This document shows, in pieces, positions 1-7,702 of a DNA stretch of 20,580 bases (positions are counted from its first letter, which is position 1; each line of letters begins with the position of its first letter). Source of the DNA: Chitinophagaceae bacterium (GTDB lineage: Bacteria > Bacteroidota > Bacteroidia > Chitinophagales > Chitinophagaceae). A program made the translations under genes and the position numbers. The notes beneath the pieces are model-generated. The model made no database searches. It saw nothing but the letters and a program-made list of their open reading frames with translations, and was not told the DNA's origin. The stretch lies in NCBI GenBank assembly GCA_014379785.1, contig JACMLD010000492.1:1-20580 (forward strand), written 5' to 3'.

Positions 1-372
1 GACATTCGGATTCTTGGCAGAAAAGGAGTCTTGTCTATGAATGCGGTGGCGGTCATGAGCCAGCTCCCTGAAGTAAAGAAGCATATTCCCGAAGTATTGA
101 AGATGGCCGAATTCACCAGCGGAAATAAGTACAGCGATTTTGATTCTAACTTTGACAATGTTGCAGCATGGACTGTAGGTGGTCTGGTTGCCGGAAAAGT
201 TCTTGCCAAAGTGGGTATCCTGGCATTTTTCGGAAAGTTTCTGAAGCTGATCGTGATTGGTGTAGCAGCAATTGGCGGTGCAGTATGGAAATGGGTCTCT
301 GGTAGAAAGAAAAAGAAAGAAGAAGCAGCTTATGCTGTTGTAAAAACAGACAACACAGACGAGCCAGCTTAG
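1..372 (+). CDS. DUF2167-family membrane-anchored protein, C-terminal part (5' end outside window)
   Basis: The reading frame is open from the first base, so this is the 3' end of a longer gene and the internal ATG at 37 need not be the start. The visible 124 residues begin DIRILGRKGVLSMNAVAVM. A soluble stretch ending in FTSGNKYSDFD is followed by a single hydrophobic segment (about VGGLVAGKVLAKVGILAFF to IGVAAIGGAVW) and a basic tail, GRKKKKEE. The order of a GxxYxDFxxxxDxVAA-like motif, a C-terminal membrane anchor and a lysine-rich cytoplasmic tail is what I know of the DUF2167 family, whose function is unestablished. Those proteins are usually about 300 residues with an N-terminal signal peptide, so roughly the last 40 percent is seen here. 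The family call comes from recalled pattern, not a search. Confidence 0.75.
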   Translation, partial: DIRILGRKGVLSMNAVAVMSQLPEVKKHIPEVLKMAEFTSGNKYSDFDSNFDNVAAWTVGGLVAGKVLAKVGILAFFGKFLKLIVIGVAAIGGAVWKWVSGRKKKKEEAAYAVVKTDNTDEPA

Positions 373-386
373 GTAAATAGCCTTAA

Positions 387-419
387 AGTAAGAGGACTTC
401 GCAGTGAAGTCCTCTTACT
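387..419. terminator. Hairpin terminator between convergent genes
   Basis: A 14-bp perfect stem (387-400 pairing with 406-419) closes a 5-nt loop. It lies between the stop of the DUF2167 gene (372) and the stop of asnS (426, minus strand). The U-run is weak on both strands (TTTAAGG on minus, TAATTTAT on plus). It could serve both genes, but termination strength is inferred from stem length and position. Confidence 0.65.
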
Positions 420-425
420 AATTTA

Positions 426-1865
426 TCAAAACTCTGCATTCTTAGGTGTTCTCGGAAACGCTATCACATCGCGGATATTGGTCATGCCGGTAACGAAGAG
501 CACCATACGCTCAAAGCCAAGTCCAAAGCCCGCATGCGGCACCGCACCAAATCTCCTGGTATCGAGATACCACGATAGTTCATCGGTAGGAATATGCATT
601 TCTTTCATCCTCGTTTCAAGTCGCTCCAGCCTCTCCTCACGTTGTGATCCACCAACAATTTCGCCGATACCCGGTGCCAGAATATCCATTGCGGCAACGG
701 TCTTACCATCATCGTTCTGACGCATGTAAAATGCCTTTATCTCTTTTGGATAATTGGTAAGGATAACCGGCTTTTTGAAATGTTTTTCCACCAGGTATCT
801 TTCGTGTTCGCTCTGCAGGTCCACACCCCATTTGTCAATGATGTACTGAAATTTCTTTTTCTTGTTGTGATTGCTCTCGCGCAAAATCTCGATCGCTTCG
901 GTATAGGTGACCCTTTCAAACTGGTTGTTGACTACAAAATCCAGTTTCTCCAGCAACCCCATTTCGCTCCGCTTTTCCTGGGGAAGTGATTTTTCTTCTT
1001 CCTGTAAACGCTGAGCCAGGAATTCAAGATCCTCCCGGTTATTATCGAGCGCATATTTAATAATGTACTTGATAAACTCCTCTGCAAGATTCATGTTGTC
1101 TTCCAGATCATGAAATGCCATCTCAGGTTCTATCATCCAGAATTCTGCCAGGTGCCGTGCAGTATTTGAATTTTCCGCTCTGAATGTCGGACCAAAAGTA
1201 TAGATATCAGCAAAGGCCATGGCTGCAAGCTCGCCTTCGAGCTGTCCGCTCACGGTCAGATTCGTTGCCTTGCCAAAAAAGTCTTCCTTGAAATTTATAC
1301 TACCATCTTCGTTCTTCGGAGGATTGTCAAACGGTAGCGTGGTAACCTTAAACATTTCACCCGCACCCTCGGCATCGCTGGCCGTGATGATAGGTGTATG
1401 CATGTATACAAAACCTTTTTCGTTGAAAAATTTATGTACCGCAAATGCCAGCGCATGCCGGACACGAAATATAGCACCGAAAGTATTTGTTCTGAAACGC
1501 AGATGCGCTTTCTCACGTAAAAATTCGAGACTGTGCTTTTTTGGCTGTAAAGGAAATTTTTCGGCATCACTGTCACCCAATATCTCCACCACAGACGCCT
1601 TCACTTCGAGTTTTTGTCCTTTCCCCAGAGAAGGAATTACCGACCCCGTGACTTTTAACGAAGCACCCGTTGTGATACGCTTCAGGGTAGCCTCATCCAG
1701 CGTTCCCAGGTCAGCCATCACCTGGATATTCTGGTTGGTAGACCCGTCATTCAACGCAATAAACTGATTATTGCGAAATGTACGCACCCATCCCATAATA
1801 ACTACTTCCTGATTGGAAGGCTCCCAGGTCAGAAGTTCCTTGATTTTAACCCTTTTGTTAAACAT
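426..1865 (-). CDS. asnS: Asparaginyl-tRNA synthetase
   Basis: This class IIb aminoacyl-tRNA synthetase charges tRNA-Asn with asparagine in the cytoplasm. From the ATG at 1865 it has 479 residues, within the usual 460-480 range. Residues 1-105 form the N-terminal OB-fold anticodon-binding domain (VIMGWVRTFRNNQFIALNDG). Class II motif 2 is at about 228-241 (FRAENSNTARHLAEF). Motif 3 is at 444-455 (HAGFGLGFERM), followed by the typical ending IRDVIAFPRTP. The frame also allows a GTG at 1898, but a TATCTTTG promoter element at 1893-1886 would put transcription start downstream of that GTG, so the ATG at 1865 is preferred. The gene is transcribed alone and diverges from rho. Confidence 0.97.
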   Translation of the reverse strand: MFNKRVKIKELLTWEPSNQEVVIMGWVRTFRNNQFIALNDGSTNQNIQVMADLGTLDEATLKRITTGASLKVTGSVIPSLGKGQKLEVKASVVEILGDSDAEKFPLQPKKHSLEFLREKAHLRFRTNTFGAIFRVRHALAFAVHKFFNEKGFVYMHTPIITASDAEGAGEMFKVTTLPFDNPPKNEDGSINFKEDFFGKATNLTVSGQLEGELAAMAFADIYTFGPTFRAENSNTARHLAEFWMIEPEMAFHDLEDNMNLAEEFIKYIIKYALDNNREDLEFLAQRLQEEEKSLPQEKRSEMGLLEKLDFVVNNQFERVTYTEAIEILRESNHNKKKKFQYIIDKWGVDLQSEHERYLVEKHFKKPVILTNYPKEIKAFYMRQNDDGKTVAAMDILAPGIGEIVGGSQREERLERLETRMKEMHIPTDELSWYLDTRRFGAVPHAGFGLGFERMVLFVTGMTNIRDVIAFPRTPKNAEF

Positions 1866-1885
1866 ATCCAGCGATTTATGAGCGG

Positions 1886-1893
1886 CAAAGATA
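1886..1893 (-). promoter_or_regulatory. Bacteroidota -7 promoter element for asnS
   Basis: On the minus strand the bases read TATCTTTG, an exact match to the Bacteroidota -7 consensus TAnnTTTG. It ends 20 nt before the chosen asnS ATG (1865), so a start site 5-7 nt downstream would give a leader of roughly 13-16 nt. The -33 element is not clear. The element overlaps the alternative GTG-initiated extension and argues against it. Confidence 0.55.
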
Positions 1894-1984
1894 ATCACTT
1901 CCCGCTTTGAGAAACCCGGTTTTCAGACCCTTTATGGGAATGATTAAAAGGCCGGAAAACCATGACAGACAAGCAAATAATATT

Positions 1985-2014
1985 TTTGCTTTCTGCGTTT
2001 TTGTGGTATTATTG
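1985..2014 (+). promoter_or_regulatory. Candidate rho promoter
   Basis: TTTG at 1985-1988 is followed, after 18 nt, by TATTATTG at 2007-2014, one mismatch from TAnnTTTG. This approximates the Bacteroidota -33/-7 pair. If used, it gives rho a leader of about 130 nt, the longest predicted in the window. The rest of the 284-bp space between asnS and rho shows no other feature I can support. TTAGAATTTGATG at about 2125-2137 is a nearer but misspaced alternative. Confidence 0.3.
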
Positions 2015-2149
2015 CAGAGGAATAAGGCTGATTAGTTCTATCCCTAGTCTACAGAGCATCAGTTATTCCATCCCGTTCAACAATTTCATTTCAAAATTTT
2101 TCAAGACAAATCAAGTTGGTTCTTAGAATTTGATGTTTAACACTCCTTT

Positions 2150-3856
2150 ATGTACGACATTCTCCAACTGAACGATATGCTCGTTCCGGAGTTGCTCGAT
2201 ATTGCTGAGCAACTTAAAATCCCCAATGCGAAGAAGCTGGACAAACAGGCTCTCATTTACCAGATTCTCGATAAGCAGGCCGTCACTGCAAGTGCAGCAA
2301 AATCAGGCGACGACAAAGGCAAAAGAAAAAGAATTGTAAAGACCTCCACCTCCAATTCAACAGAAGAAGCGATAGTGGAAAGCGGAGATGAAAAACCCGC
2401 AAAACCAGCACCGGCAGCTAAAAAGCCTCTGGTGAAAAAAGAAGAAAAGCCCGCTGAAAAGCCAGTAGAGAAACCAGCAGAAAAACCAGTGGTAAAACGT
2501 GGTAAGAAAAAGGTAGAAGAAGAGGAGGAACAAAATTCCGCACCTGAAGCCGGAAATGCAGATGACCGCCAACAGCCAAAACCTCCCGCCGAAAACGGAA
2601 ACGACAGCAATCGCAACAGCGACAACAACAACAATAACAGCAACCAACCGTCCTCTGAACCCGCACCCCAGCAGGCACCTGCAGAACAACTACAGCGGAA
2701 CGTATACCCACAGAGACGCAACGAAAATTTCAATATAGAATTTGACGGCATCATCGAAGGAGAAGGAGTATTGGAAATGATGCCCGATGGATATGGATTC
2801 CTCCGCAGCAGCGATTACAACTATCTCAGCTCACCGGATGATGTTTACGTATCGCCTTCGCAGATAAAACTTTTCGGATTAAAAACCGGTGACACAGTAT
2901 ACGGTTCGGTCCGCCCACCAAAAGAAGGTGAAAAGTATTTCGCCCTCCTGAAAGTGGAAACAATCAACGGCAAGAGGCCAGACGAAGTCAGGGACAGGGT
3001 TCCATTCGACTACCTCACACCACTCTTCCCTTTCGAAAAACTCAATCTTTTTACCACACCTTCTGATTATTCAACGCGTATCGTTGACCTCTTTACCCCT
3101 ATCGGTAAAGGCCAGCGCGGACTTATCGTGGCGCAGCCAAAAACAGGTAAGACAATGCTGTTGAAAGCAATTGCCAACGCCATTGCATCAAACCACCCGG
3201 AATGCTACCTGATGATAGTGCTGGTAGACGAACGCCCGGAAGAGGTAACCGATATGGAACGCAGCGTTGACGGAGAAGTCATCGCCTCTACATTCGATGA
3301 GCCTGCAGAAAAACACGTAAAAGTGTCTACCATGGCCCTGCAAAAAGCAAAACGCCTGGTAGAATGCGGTCACGATGTTGTCATCCTCCTCGACTCAATC
3401 ACCCGTCTCGCACGCGCGCACAACACAGTGGCGCCATCCAGCGGTAAAGTATTGAGTGGTGGTGTGGAAGCAAACGCCATGCAGAAACCAAAGCAATTCT
3501 TTGGCGCTGCCCGTAAAATTGAACACGGCGGTTCACTCACCATCATCGCGACTGCCCTCGTAGACACCGGCAGTAAAATGGATGAAGTGATCTTTGAAGA
3601 ATTCAAGGGAACCGGTAATATGGAACTTCAATTGGAAAGAAGACTTTCCAACAGAAGAGTTTATCCTGCCATTGACCTGGTAGCATCTTCTACCCGCCGC
3701 GATGACCTTCTCCTCGAAAGAGATGTCCTGCAGCGCATGAACCTTCTCCGTGTGTACCTGACCGACATGAACGCGGAAGAAGCCATGAACGATCTTCTAA
3801 GAAGAATGCGCGGAACAAAGAGCAACGAAGAGTTCCTCGCCAGCATGAATTCATAA
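2150..3856 (+). CDS. rho: Transcription termination factor Rho with long disordered N-terminal insertion
   Basis: Rho is the hexameric RNA-dependent ATPase that ends transcription at Rho-dependent sites. Residues 1-45 are the Rho N-terminal helical domain (MYDILQLNDMLVPELLDIAE). Residues 45-197 form a low-complexity insertion: a Lys/Glu/Pro/Ala part with a tandem EKPA/EKPV repeat (about 99-115), then an acidic run, then an Asn/Gln/Ser-rich part (149-190) with five consecutive Asn. The RNA-binding cold-shock domain follows (207-270, MPDGYGFLRS). The RecA-like ATPase has a P-loop AQPKTGKT (328-335), a Walker B-type VVILLDSITRLARA (410-422), a Q-loop region (425-440) and the R-loop EFKGTGN (484-490). 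At 568 residues it is about 150 longer than E. coli Rho (419). Insertions here are typical of Bacteroidota Rho. It is followed at once by an intrinsic terminator. Confidence 0.98.
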   Translation: MYDILQLNDMLVPELLDIAEQLKIPNAKKLDKQALIYQILDKQAVTASAAKSGDDKGKRKRIVKTSTSNSTEEAIVESGDEKPAKPAPAAKKPLVKKEEKPAEKPVEKPAEKPVVKRGKKKVEEEEEQNSAPEAGNADDRQQPKPPAENGNDSNRNSDNNNNNSNQPSSEPAPQQAPAEQLQRNVYPQRRNENFNIEFDGIIEGEGVLEMMPDGYGFLRSSDYNYLSSPDDVYVSPSQIKLFGLKTGDTVYGSVRPPKEGEKYFALLKVETINGKRPDEVRDRVPFDYLTPLFPFEKLNLFTTPSDYSTRIVDLFTPIGKGQRGLIVAQPKTGKTMLLKAIANAIASNHPECYLMIVLVDERPEEVTDMERSVDGEVIASTFDEPAEKHVKVSTMALQKAKRLVECGHDVVILLDSITRLARAHNTVAPSSGKVLSGGVEANAMQKPKQFFGAARKIEHGGSLTIIATALVDTGSKMDEVIFEEFKGTGNMELQLERRLSNRRVYPAIDLVASSTRRDDLLLERDVLQRMNLLRVYLTDMNAEEAMNDLLRRMRGTKSNEEFLASMNS

Positions 3857-3879
3857 ATAACTCATAAATAACAATTCTG

Positions 3880-3912
3880 AAAAGGGTCTCCATCTCACGG
3901 AGACCCTTTTTT
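3880..3912 (+). terminator. Intrinsic terminator of rho
   Basis: An 11-bp stem (3881-3891 AAAGGGTCTCC pairing with 3899-3909), extended by A3880-T3910, encloses a 7-nt loop and runs into a T tract (3907-3912). It begins 24 bp after the rho stop codon. The A-run before the stem may let it also act weakly on the opposite strand, but no minus-strand gene ends here. Confidence 0.9.
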
Positions 3913-3918
3913 AATGTG

Positions 3919-3926
3919 TAATTTTA
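3919..3926 (+). promoter_or_regulatory. Possible -7 element for the secreted protein and lipid kinase
   Basis: TAATTTTA differs from TAnnTTTG only in its last base and lies 22 nt before the ATG at 3949, directly after the rho terminator. It would drive the small secreted protein and probably the lipid kinase that follows. No convincing -33 box is seen because the terminator occupies that position. Confidence 0.3.
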
Positions 3927-3948
3927 TAAAACCATCATCTAAGAGATT

Positions 3949-4392
3949 ATGAAACAATTACTCGCAATATTACTATTCTCAATAACCGCCTCTGCTGTCA
4001 ACGCACAGGCCAGCGATACCCTCCGGATTTATCTCAATGGCAAACTCGTATGGCACAACACCGGCATACAGACCATGGATGTAAAAACCATTACCATTCC
4101 GCAGAAAAAATTGAAAACCGCCGTTCTCACCTTCGACTGCCGGCCATCCGAACCAAGACCCGACTGGAGACGAAGTTTTCAATTCGCGGACAGCGAAGGA
4201 CAACCCGCCTTCCAAAAAGATTTCAAAAAAGCTTCCGGAAAATTCGTGATCAAAGCATCCGAATTCAAAGCAGCACTGGCAAAAAACAAAAGACTCCAGC
4301 TTTTCACCTATACACAGCCGCCGGAAGGTTCGCTGCTCGCGGGCACCATCAGACTTCAGCGCACTTTTATGTGTGAGTTGTTTCTACAGTAA
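3949..4392 (+). CDS. Small secreted protein of unknown function
   Basis: I do not recognise a family for this 147-residue protein. It starts with a standard Sec signal peptide (KQ, then hydrophobic LLAILLFSITASAV, with likely cleavage near NAQA, about residues 18-21). The mature part of about 125 residues has alternating hydrophobic and charged strands (LRIYLNGKLVW, VKTITIPQKKLKTAVLTFDC), suggesting a small beta-sandwich exported to the periplasm. There is one Cys (64) in the middle and one near the end (about 143), no lipobox, no zinc ligands and no membrane segment after the signal. Its stop lies 10 bp before the ATG of the lipid kinase, so the two are probably cotranscribed, but nothing in the sequence shows they share a task. 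Confidence 0.8.
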   Translation: MKQLLAILLFSITASAVNAQASDTLRIYLNGKLVWHNTGIQTMDVKTITIPQKKLKTAVLTFDCRPSEPRPDWRRSFQFADSEGQPAFQKDFKKASGKFVIKASEFKAALAKNKRLQLFTYTQPPEGSLLAGTIRLQRTFMCELFLQ

Positions 4393-4397
4393 ATTTG
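4390..4397 (+). promoter_or_regulatory. Bacteroidota -7 element at the lipid kinase start
   Basis: TAAATTTG is an exact TAnnTTTG match that overlaps the stop codon of the upstream gene and ends 5 nt before the ATG at 4403. A start site 5-7 nt downstream would fall on or beside that ATG, giving a leaderless mRNA in addition to read-through from the upstream gene. The -33 region (TTTTATG, about 4366-4371) is a poor match, so this is a candidate only. Confidence 0.45.
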
Positions 4398-4402
4398 CAG
4401 CA

Positions 4403-5302
4403 ATGGACCGCAAATTCGTTTTTCTCGTAAACCCGATCTCAGGCACAAAATCGAAACAGCAACTGCCCGATCTGATCCGTGAAGCTGCCAAAAAATACAA
4501 TGCGTGGCACGAAATACTGCCAACAGTAGCCAGCGGAGACTATCAGTTTGTACGCGAAAAAATCGCAGAAGAAAATATCACCGATATCATCATGTGCGGC
4601 GGGGATGGCACTGTCAACACCGTTGTACAACAGCTTTACGACCTCGATGTAAATTTTGGCATAGTACCATTGGGCTCAGGCAATGGTCTGGCGCTCTGCG
4701 CAAAAATTCCGCCGCAGGCGGAGAAGGCGCTCGACATTGTATTCACCGGCAAAGCAGCTTATATCGATGCGTTCAAGGTAAACGACAGCTTTGCATGCAT
4801 GCTTTGCGGCCTCGGCTTTGATGCACAGGTGGCGCATGATTTTTCCAAACAGGCAGGCCGCGGACTCATCACCTACGCAAAACAATCCATCATAGAGTTT
4901 ATAAGATCACGGCCCTACACTTTTGAAATAAAACTGAATGATAGCCTCCTCAATACAGATGCCTATTTTATAAGTATCGCCAACAGCAATCAGTTTGGTA
5001 ACCAGGTGACCATTGCACCCAGCGCAAGCCTTAACGACGGCCTGCTGGATATTGTAGTAGTGCGAAAAATGAGCAAGGTTGCGCTCCCCGTTTCTCTTCT
5101 GCTCCAGATTGCCGGCAACAACGCGGTATCCAGCGAAGACAGGCTGACGAAAACAAATGTCTGGTATTTCCAGGCCGCTGAACTTACCATAGAAAACCCC
5201 GGCGAAGCGCCGCTGCATATCGATGGTGAGCCGCGTGAAACCATGTCTACACTGCATTTCCGCGTAATCCCGAATTGTTTCAGATTGATTCAGCCGGCGT
5301 AG
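4403..5302 (+). CDS. Diacylglycerol kinase-family lipid kinase (YegS/BmrU-like)
   Basis: This 299-residue protein belongs to the diacylglycerol kinase catalytic family, which phosphorylates membrane lipids such as diacylglycerol or related long-chain alcohols using a nucleoside triphosphate. The N-terminal lobe opens with FVFLVNPISGTKS (5-17). The nucleotide loop is CGGDGTVNTV (65-74) and a second glycine motif is PLGSGNGLA (89-97). The C-terminal beta-sandwich lobe carries ANSNQFGN (193-200), NDGLLDIVVV (211-220) and HIDGEP (272-277), the last two matching metal and lipid-site motifs of the family. An upstream GTG at 4373 would overlap the preceding gene; the ATG at 4403 fits the family N-terminus. 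The substrate cannot be told from sequence. The gene ends just before the inverted REP-like pair. Confidence 0.92.
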   Translation: MDRKFVFLVNPISGTKSKQQLPDLIREAAKKYNAWHEILPTVASGDYQFVREKIAEENITDIIMCGGDGTVNTVVQQLYDLDVNFGIVPLGSGNGLALCAKIPPQAEKALDIVFTGKAAYIDAFKVNDSFACMLCGLGFDAQVAHDFSKQAGRGLITYAKQSIIEFIRSRPYTFEIKLNDSLLNTDAYFISIANSNQFGNQVTIAPSASLNDGLLDIVVVRKMSKVALPVSLLLQIAGNNAVSSEDRLTKTNVWYFQAAELTIENPGEAPLHIDGEPRETMSTLHFRVIPNCFRLIQPA

Positions 5303-5303
5303 A

Positions 5304-5430
5304 GTCATTTCGACCGACGTCGAGCGCAGCGAGAGGGAGCGGAGAAATCCCCAGCCGGCCGGAGCCGGGTGCTTTGATTACCGGTGGGGGATTTCTCCAC
5401 CCAGGCCCTTCGGGCAGGAGTCGAAATGAC
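5304..5430. repeat. Inverted pair of REP-like palindromic units
   Basis: Two units face each other. The left one (5304-5352) runs from GTCATTTCGA to GGAGAAATCCCC. The right one (5387-5430) is its inverse, from GGGGATTTCTCC to TCGAAATGAC. Both arms are exact complements (10 bp outer, 12 bp inner), while the 27 and 22 nt inside the arms differ and contain small palindromes (CGACGTCG at 5315-5322; GCCC-TTC-GGGC at 5405-5415). A 34-nt CCGG-rich centre separates them. It fills the gap between convergent genes almost exactly, so transcripts from either side would form a long hairpin. This arrangement resembles REP/BIME elements moved by REP-associated tyrosine transposases; no such gene is in the window. 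Confidence 0.85.
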
Positions 5431-5436
5431 AGATCA

Positions 5437-7668
5437 CTATTCTTCCTTCAAAAGTTTCGCGAACCTCTCATACCCGCTTGTATTGATGCTGTTGTCGAGC
5501 GCCTGCAGGATATCCATTTTTTCGCGCTGGGTGAGATGAAAATTCAATGCTGCTGTAGCATCTTCCTTTTTGGCAACATATTGAAAGGTGAACTTAAAAA
5601 ATTTCTTTCCCATCAGCTGTTGAGTCAGACTGGTCACATTGTCCTGGCTATACTCCTGCATCTTATACCAGTTGTACTGTATCAGCAACATGGGTTTTGT
5701 AACCAGCTCAGAGATGCTTGACGATTCAAAAGGATGCTCCCAACCACCGGTTTTGCGATCGCGTATCTGCAGCATCACTACTCCGGATGTATTTTCTATA
5801 ATCCATTCACGAAAAACATCTACAAAACGAAGACTGGTCTCCGGACCGTAGTTGTCTCTCAATCCTGCATCCATCACATCTATCACAGGCTTGCTGGGCA
5901 GCCATACGTTTGGAAGTACATAAGGGAATGTAGCGTTCATGCGCAAAGCCGTGAGCATACGCAGGTTCAAAGGATCCTGCTTTGAAAACATGGCGCCGAA
6001 ATCGATCTGATCGGGATCCGGCATGGCCACCTGGCTACTGTCGTTTACGGGCTGCATCAGAAAACTCACGGGCTGTGTGCTGATGATCATCTTTCGACCG
6101 TCTCTGGTGATCACGGAGTTAAACATGATCAGCGGAAACCTGGCCGAACGTTCATCTGCTGCCACGTCCTTGAGTTGTTTGTTTAAAAACCCGCGTGTGT
6201 TTTCATTCAGCTTTTGCTCAAATGCGTAACCCCTGTCTTTGATATAATAGTAATCGCCTATTTTAAACTTCTGGGCAGGCGATGCCAGATCGCGTGCCAC
6301 AAAAGAAGAAAAAGTCGGGTTGAGCAAATCTTTTGAAATATCGTCTACATATTGCCGTGAGGACAGATTGATCTTTTTATCTGAGGCAGCTCCTCTTGCA
6401 AGCTCACGGTAGTAAGCAGCACCCAACATGCCACCAGATGCGCCGGTGATGAGAAAAGTTTTGTCCATCAGTTTTCCGCCGCAAAGGCTGTCGAGCCGCT
6501 GCAGCAGGCTCAGCGTAAAAGTGGCGCTCCTTGTACCACCACCACTCACATTGATGATAAACATCAATGGCTTTTCAGTCTGCTGCTTCCTCTTCCAGTT
6601 TTCAAGAATAGCAATCATATTGGCCTTGTCTGCTTCAACTTTTGTCGGAGCGCAAAGAGAAAGCAGGGCTTCGCGGTTATATTCGGGCCGATCTGCTTTT
6701 GCTCCGTAATTGAGACCATACGCCTTATTGGTAGGATCAATGATATCGTATTTGTACAGGATATTCAGCACCACTATCAACACTACCAGAAAGGGCAGGC
6801 TCCAGCTTTGCATAAAATAGGAAAATGCCCCGGCCACGGCCACGAGGATAGAGAAAAAGATGGTGATACTCGCGGCGGCAGGAATCTGGAATATCTGGTA
6901 ATCGAGAAAAAAACCGATCCCGACAAGAAAGAGAAATGCGGCAAAAACTGAAAGCATCCCAGCAAAATTATGCCGACTGAAAACGGTTTCGATAAACGAC
7001 GCGCTGTAATGTGATACATCCCGTACGGGTTTGGCGGACAAGGGCGAGTTGAGATAGGACGTAACCTTGATAAGCCGGCTTCCCCCGCTGGTGAGTGCAA
7101 TCTGTGGCTTGAATGCGGCTTTGAATTGAGTTGGCTTGCTGATGACCGCCACCATCCTTCGGGTAATGGTGAGATCGGCGCCAAAAAAATAGGAGAAGGT
7201 TACCAGCAATATGAATACAAAACCCATCAAAAAACCCCCGATCAGAAGAATGATTTCATTGTTGCTGATGAGTTCCTTGTTCTTGTCAAAATCTACGGCC
7301 CTGAAAAAATAAAACATCAGAAAAGCCAGCGGAATGATGCTGTTGTTGATGCAGTATTTGAGAAAAGGTCGGGTGGTAGTCGCCAGAAATTTAAAATGCC
7401 GTCCAAAGAGGATAAAGGTGGTTATGTTCCAGCTCATGATAAAGATACCGACTGAGATGCCCACGATAGACGCACTGACTGTGTTTACATCACCAAGATA
7501 TTCCGGTGCCAGGTAAAGAGAATCAACACCAAATGAATGCATGAAAGTGCCAGCTACGGCACCAAATAGCAAAAACCAGAAAACCAGCAGCACCTGGAAT
7601 TTTTTGAAATGAAGAAGTACCAGTTGTACAGGGAAAGAGTAGAATATATTTTTTAACAGGTTCTTCAT
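5437..7668 (-). CDS. Polytopic membrane protein with C-terminal patatin-like phospholipase domain
   Basis: This is a 743-residue fusion. The first 310 residues contain about seven hydrophobic segments (roughly 24-45, 63-90, 108-123, 138-162, 235-255, 263-286, 289-304). The soluble domain from about 365 is patatin-like: an oxyanion-hole motif SGGGTR (375-380), a nucleophile elbow GASGG with Ser411, and the dyad aspartate in DAGLRDNYG (Asp600). Patatin enzymes hydrolyse acyl esters of membrane lipids through this Ser-Asp dyad, so a lipid acyl hydrolase held at the inner membrane is likely. All catalytic motifs are intact. The start is ATG 7668, 34 bp after the stop of the heme A synthase gene on the same strand, suggesting cotranscription. 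Its substrate and any tie to respiration are unknown. Confidence 0.88.
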   Translation of the reverse strand: MKNLLKNIFYSFPVQLVLLHFKKFQVLLVFWFLLFGAVAGTFMHSFGVDSLYLAPEYLGDVNTVSASIVGISVGIFIMSWNITTFILFGRHFKFLATTTRPFLKYCINNSIIPLAFLMFYFFRAVDFDKNKELISNNEIILLIGGFLMGFVFILLVTFSYFFGADLTITRRMVAVISKPTQFKAAFKPQIALTSGGSRLIKVTSYLNSPLSAKPVRDVSHYSASFIETVFSRHNFAGMLSVFAAFLFLVGIGFFLDYQIFQIPAAASITIFFSILVAVAGAFSYFMQSWSLPFLVVLIVVLNILYKYDIIDPTNKAYGLNYGAKADRPEYNREALLSLCAPTKVEADKANMIAILENWKRKQQTEKPLMFIINVSGGGTRSATFTLSLLQRLDSLCGGKLMDKTFLITGASGGMLGAAYYRELARGAASDKKINLSSRQYVDDISKDLLNPTFSSFVARDLASPAQKFKIGDYYYIKDRGYAFEQKLNENTRGFLNKQLKDVAADERSARFPLIMFNSVITRDGRKMIISTQPVSFLMQPVNDSSQVAMPDPDQIDFGAMFSKQDPLNLRMLTALRMNATFPYVLPNVWLPSKPVIDVMDAGLRDNYGPETSLRFVDVFREWIIENTSGVVMLQIRDRKTGGWEHPFESSSISELVTKPMLLIQYNWYKMQEYSQDNVTSLTQQLMGKKFFKFTFQYVAKKEDATAALNFHLTQREKMDILQALDNSINTSGYERFAKLLKEE

Positions 7669-7702
7669 ACCGGTAACACACTATTAGAGAACAAAATAGT
7701 GA

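Noticed and set aside
31..372. A complete 111-113-residue protein starting at TTG 31 or ATG 37, with AGGAG at 24-28
   Set aside because: The frame is open to base 1 and the residues before the ATG fit the DUF2167 pattern, so a truncated larger gene is more likely.
1219..1767. 182-codon open frame on the plus strand inside asnS
   Set aside because: It is fully antisense to the conserved AsnRS core, shows no domain or membrane pattern, and has no promoter element.
2436..2500. Short tandem repeat considered as a CRISPR or satellite array
   Set aside because: The units are in-frame codons for EKPA/EKPV with no unique spacers, so it is a coding repeat in Rho.
2257..2754. 165-codon and two further minus-strand frames opposite the Rho insertion
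   Set aside because: They arise from the low-complexity DNA of the insertion; the products are runs of Phe/Leu/Ser/Cys without any family pattern.
5275..5721. 148-codon plus-strand frame starting at the end of the lipid kinase
   Set aside because: It runs through the REP-like pair and then antisense to the patatin gene; it is a by-product of an open frame in palindromic DNA.
7126..7455. 109-codon plus-strand frame
   Set aside because: It is antisense to the membrane part of the patatin gene and is a composition artefact of Lys-rich readings opposite hydrophobic codons.
7679..7701. Seven-bp inverted repeat (CACTATT/AATAGTG) between heme A synthase and patatin as a terminator
   Set aside because: It is AT-rich and short and has no T tract on the minus strand; read-through between the two genes is more likely.
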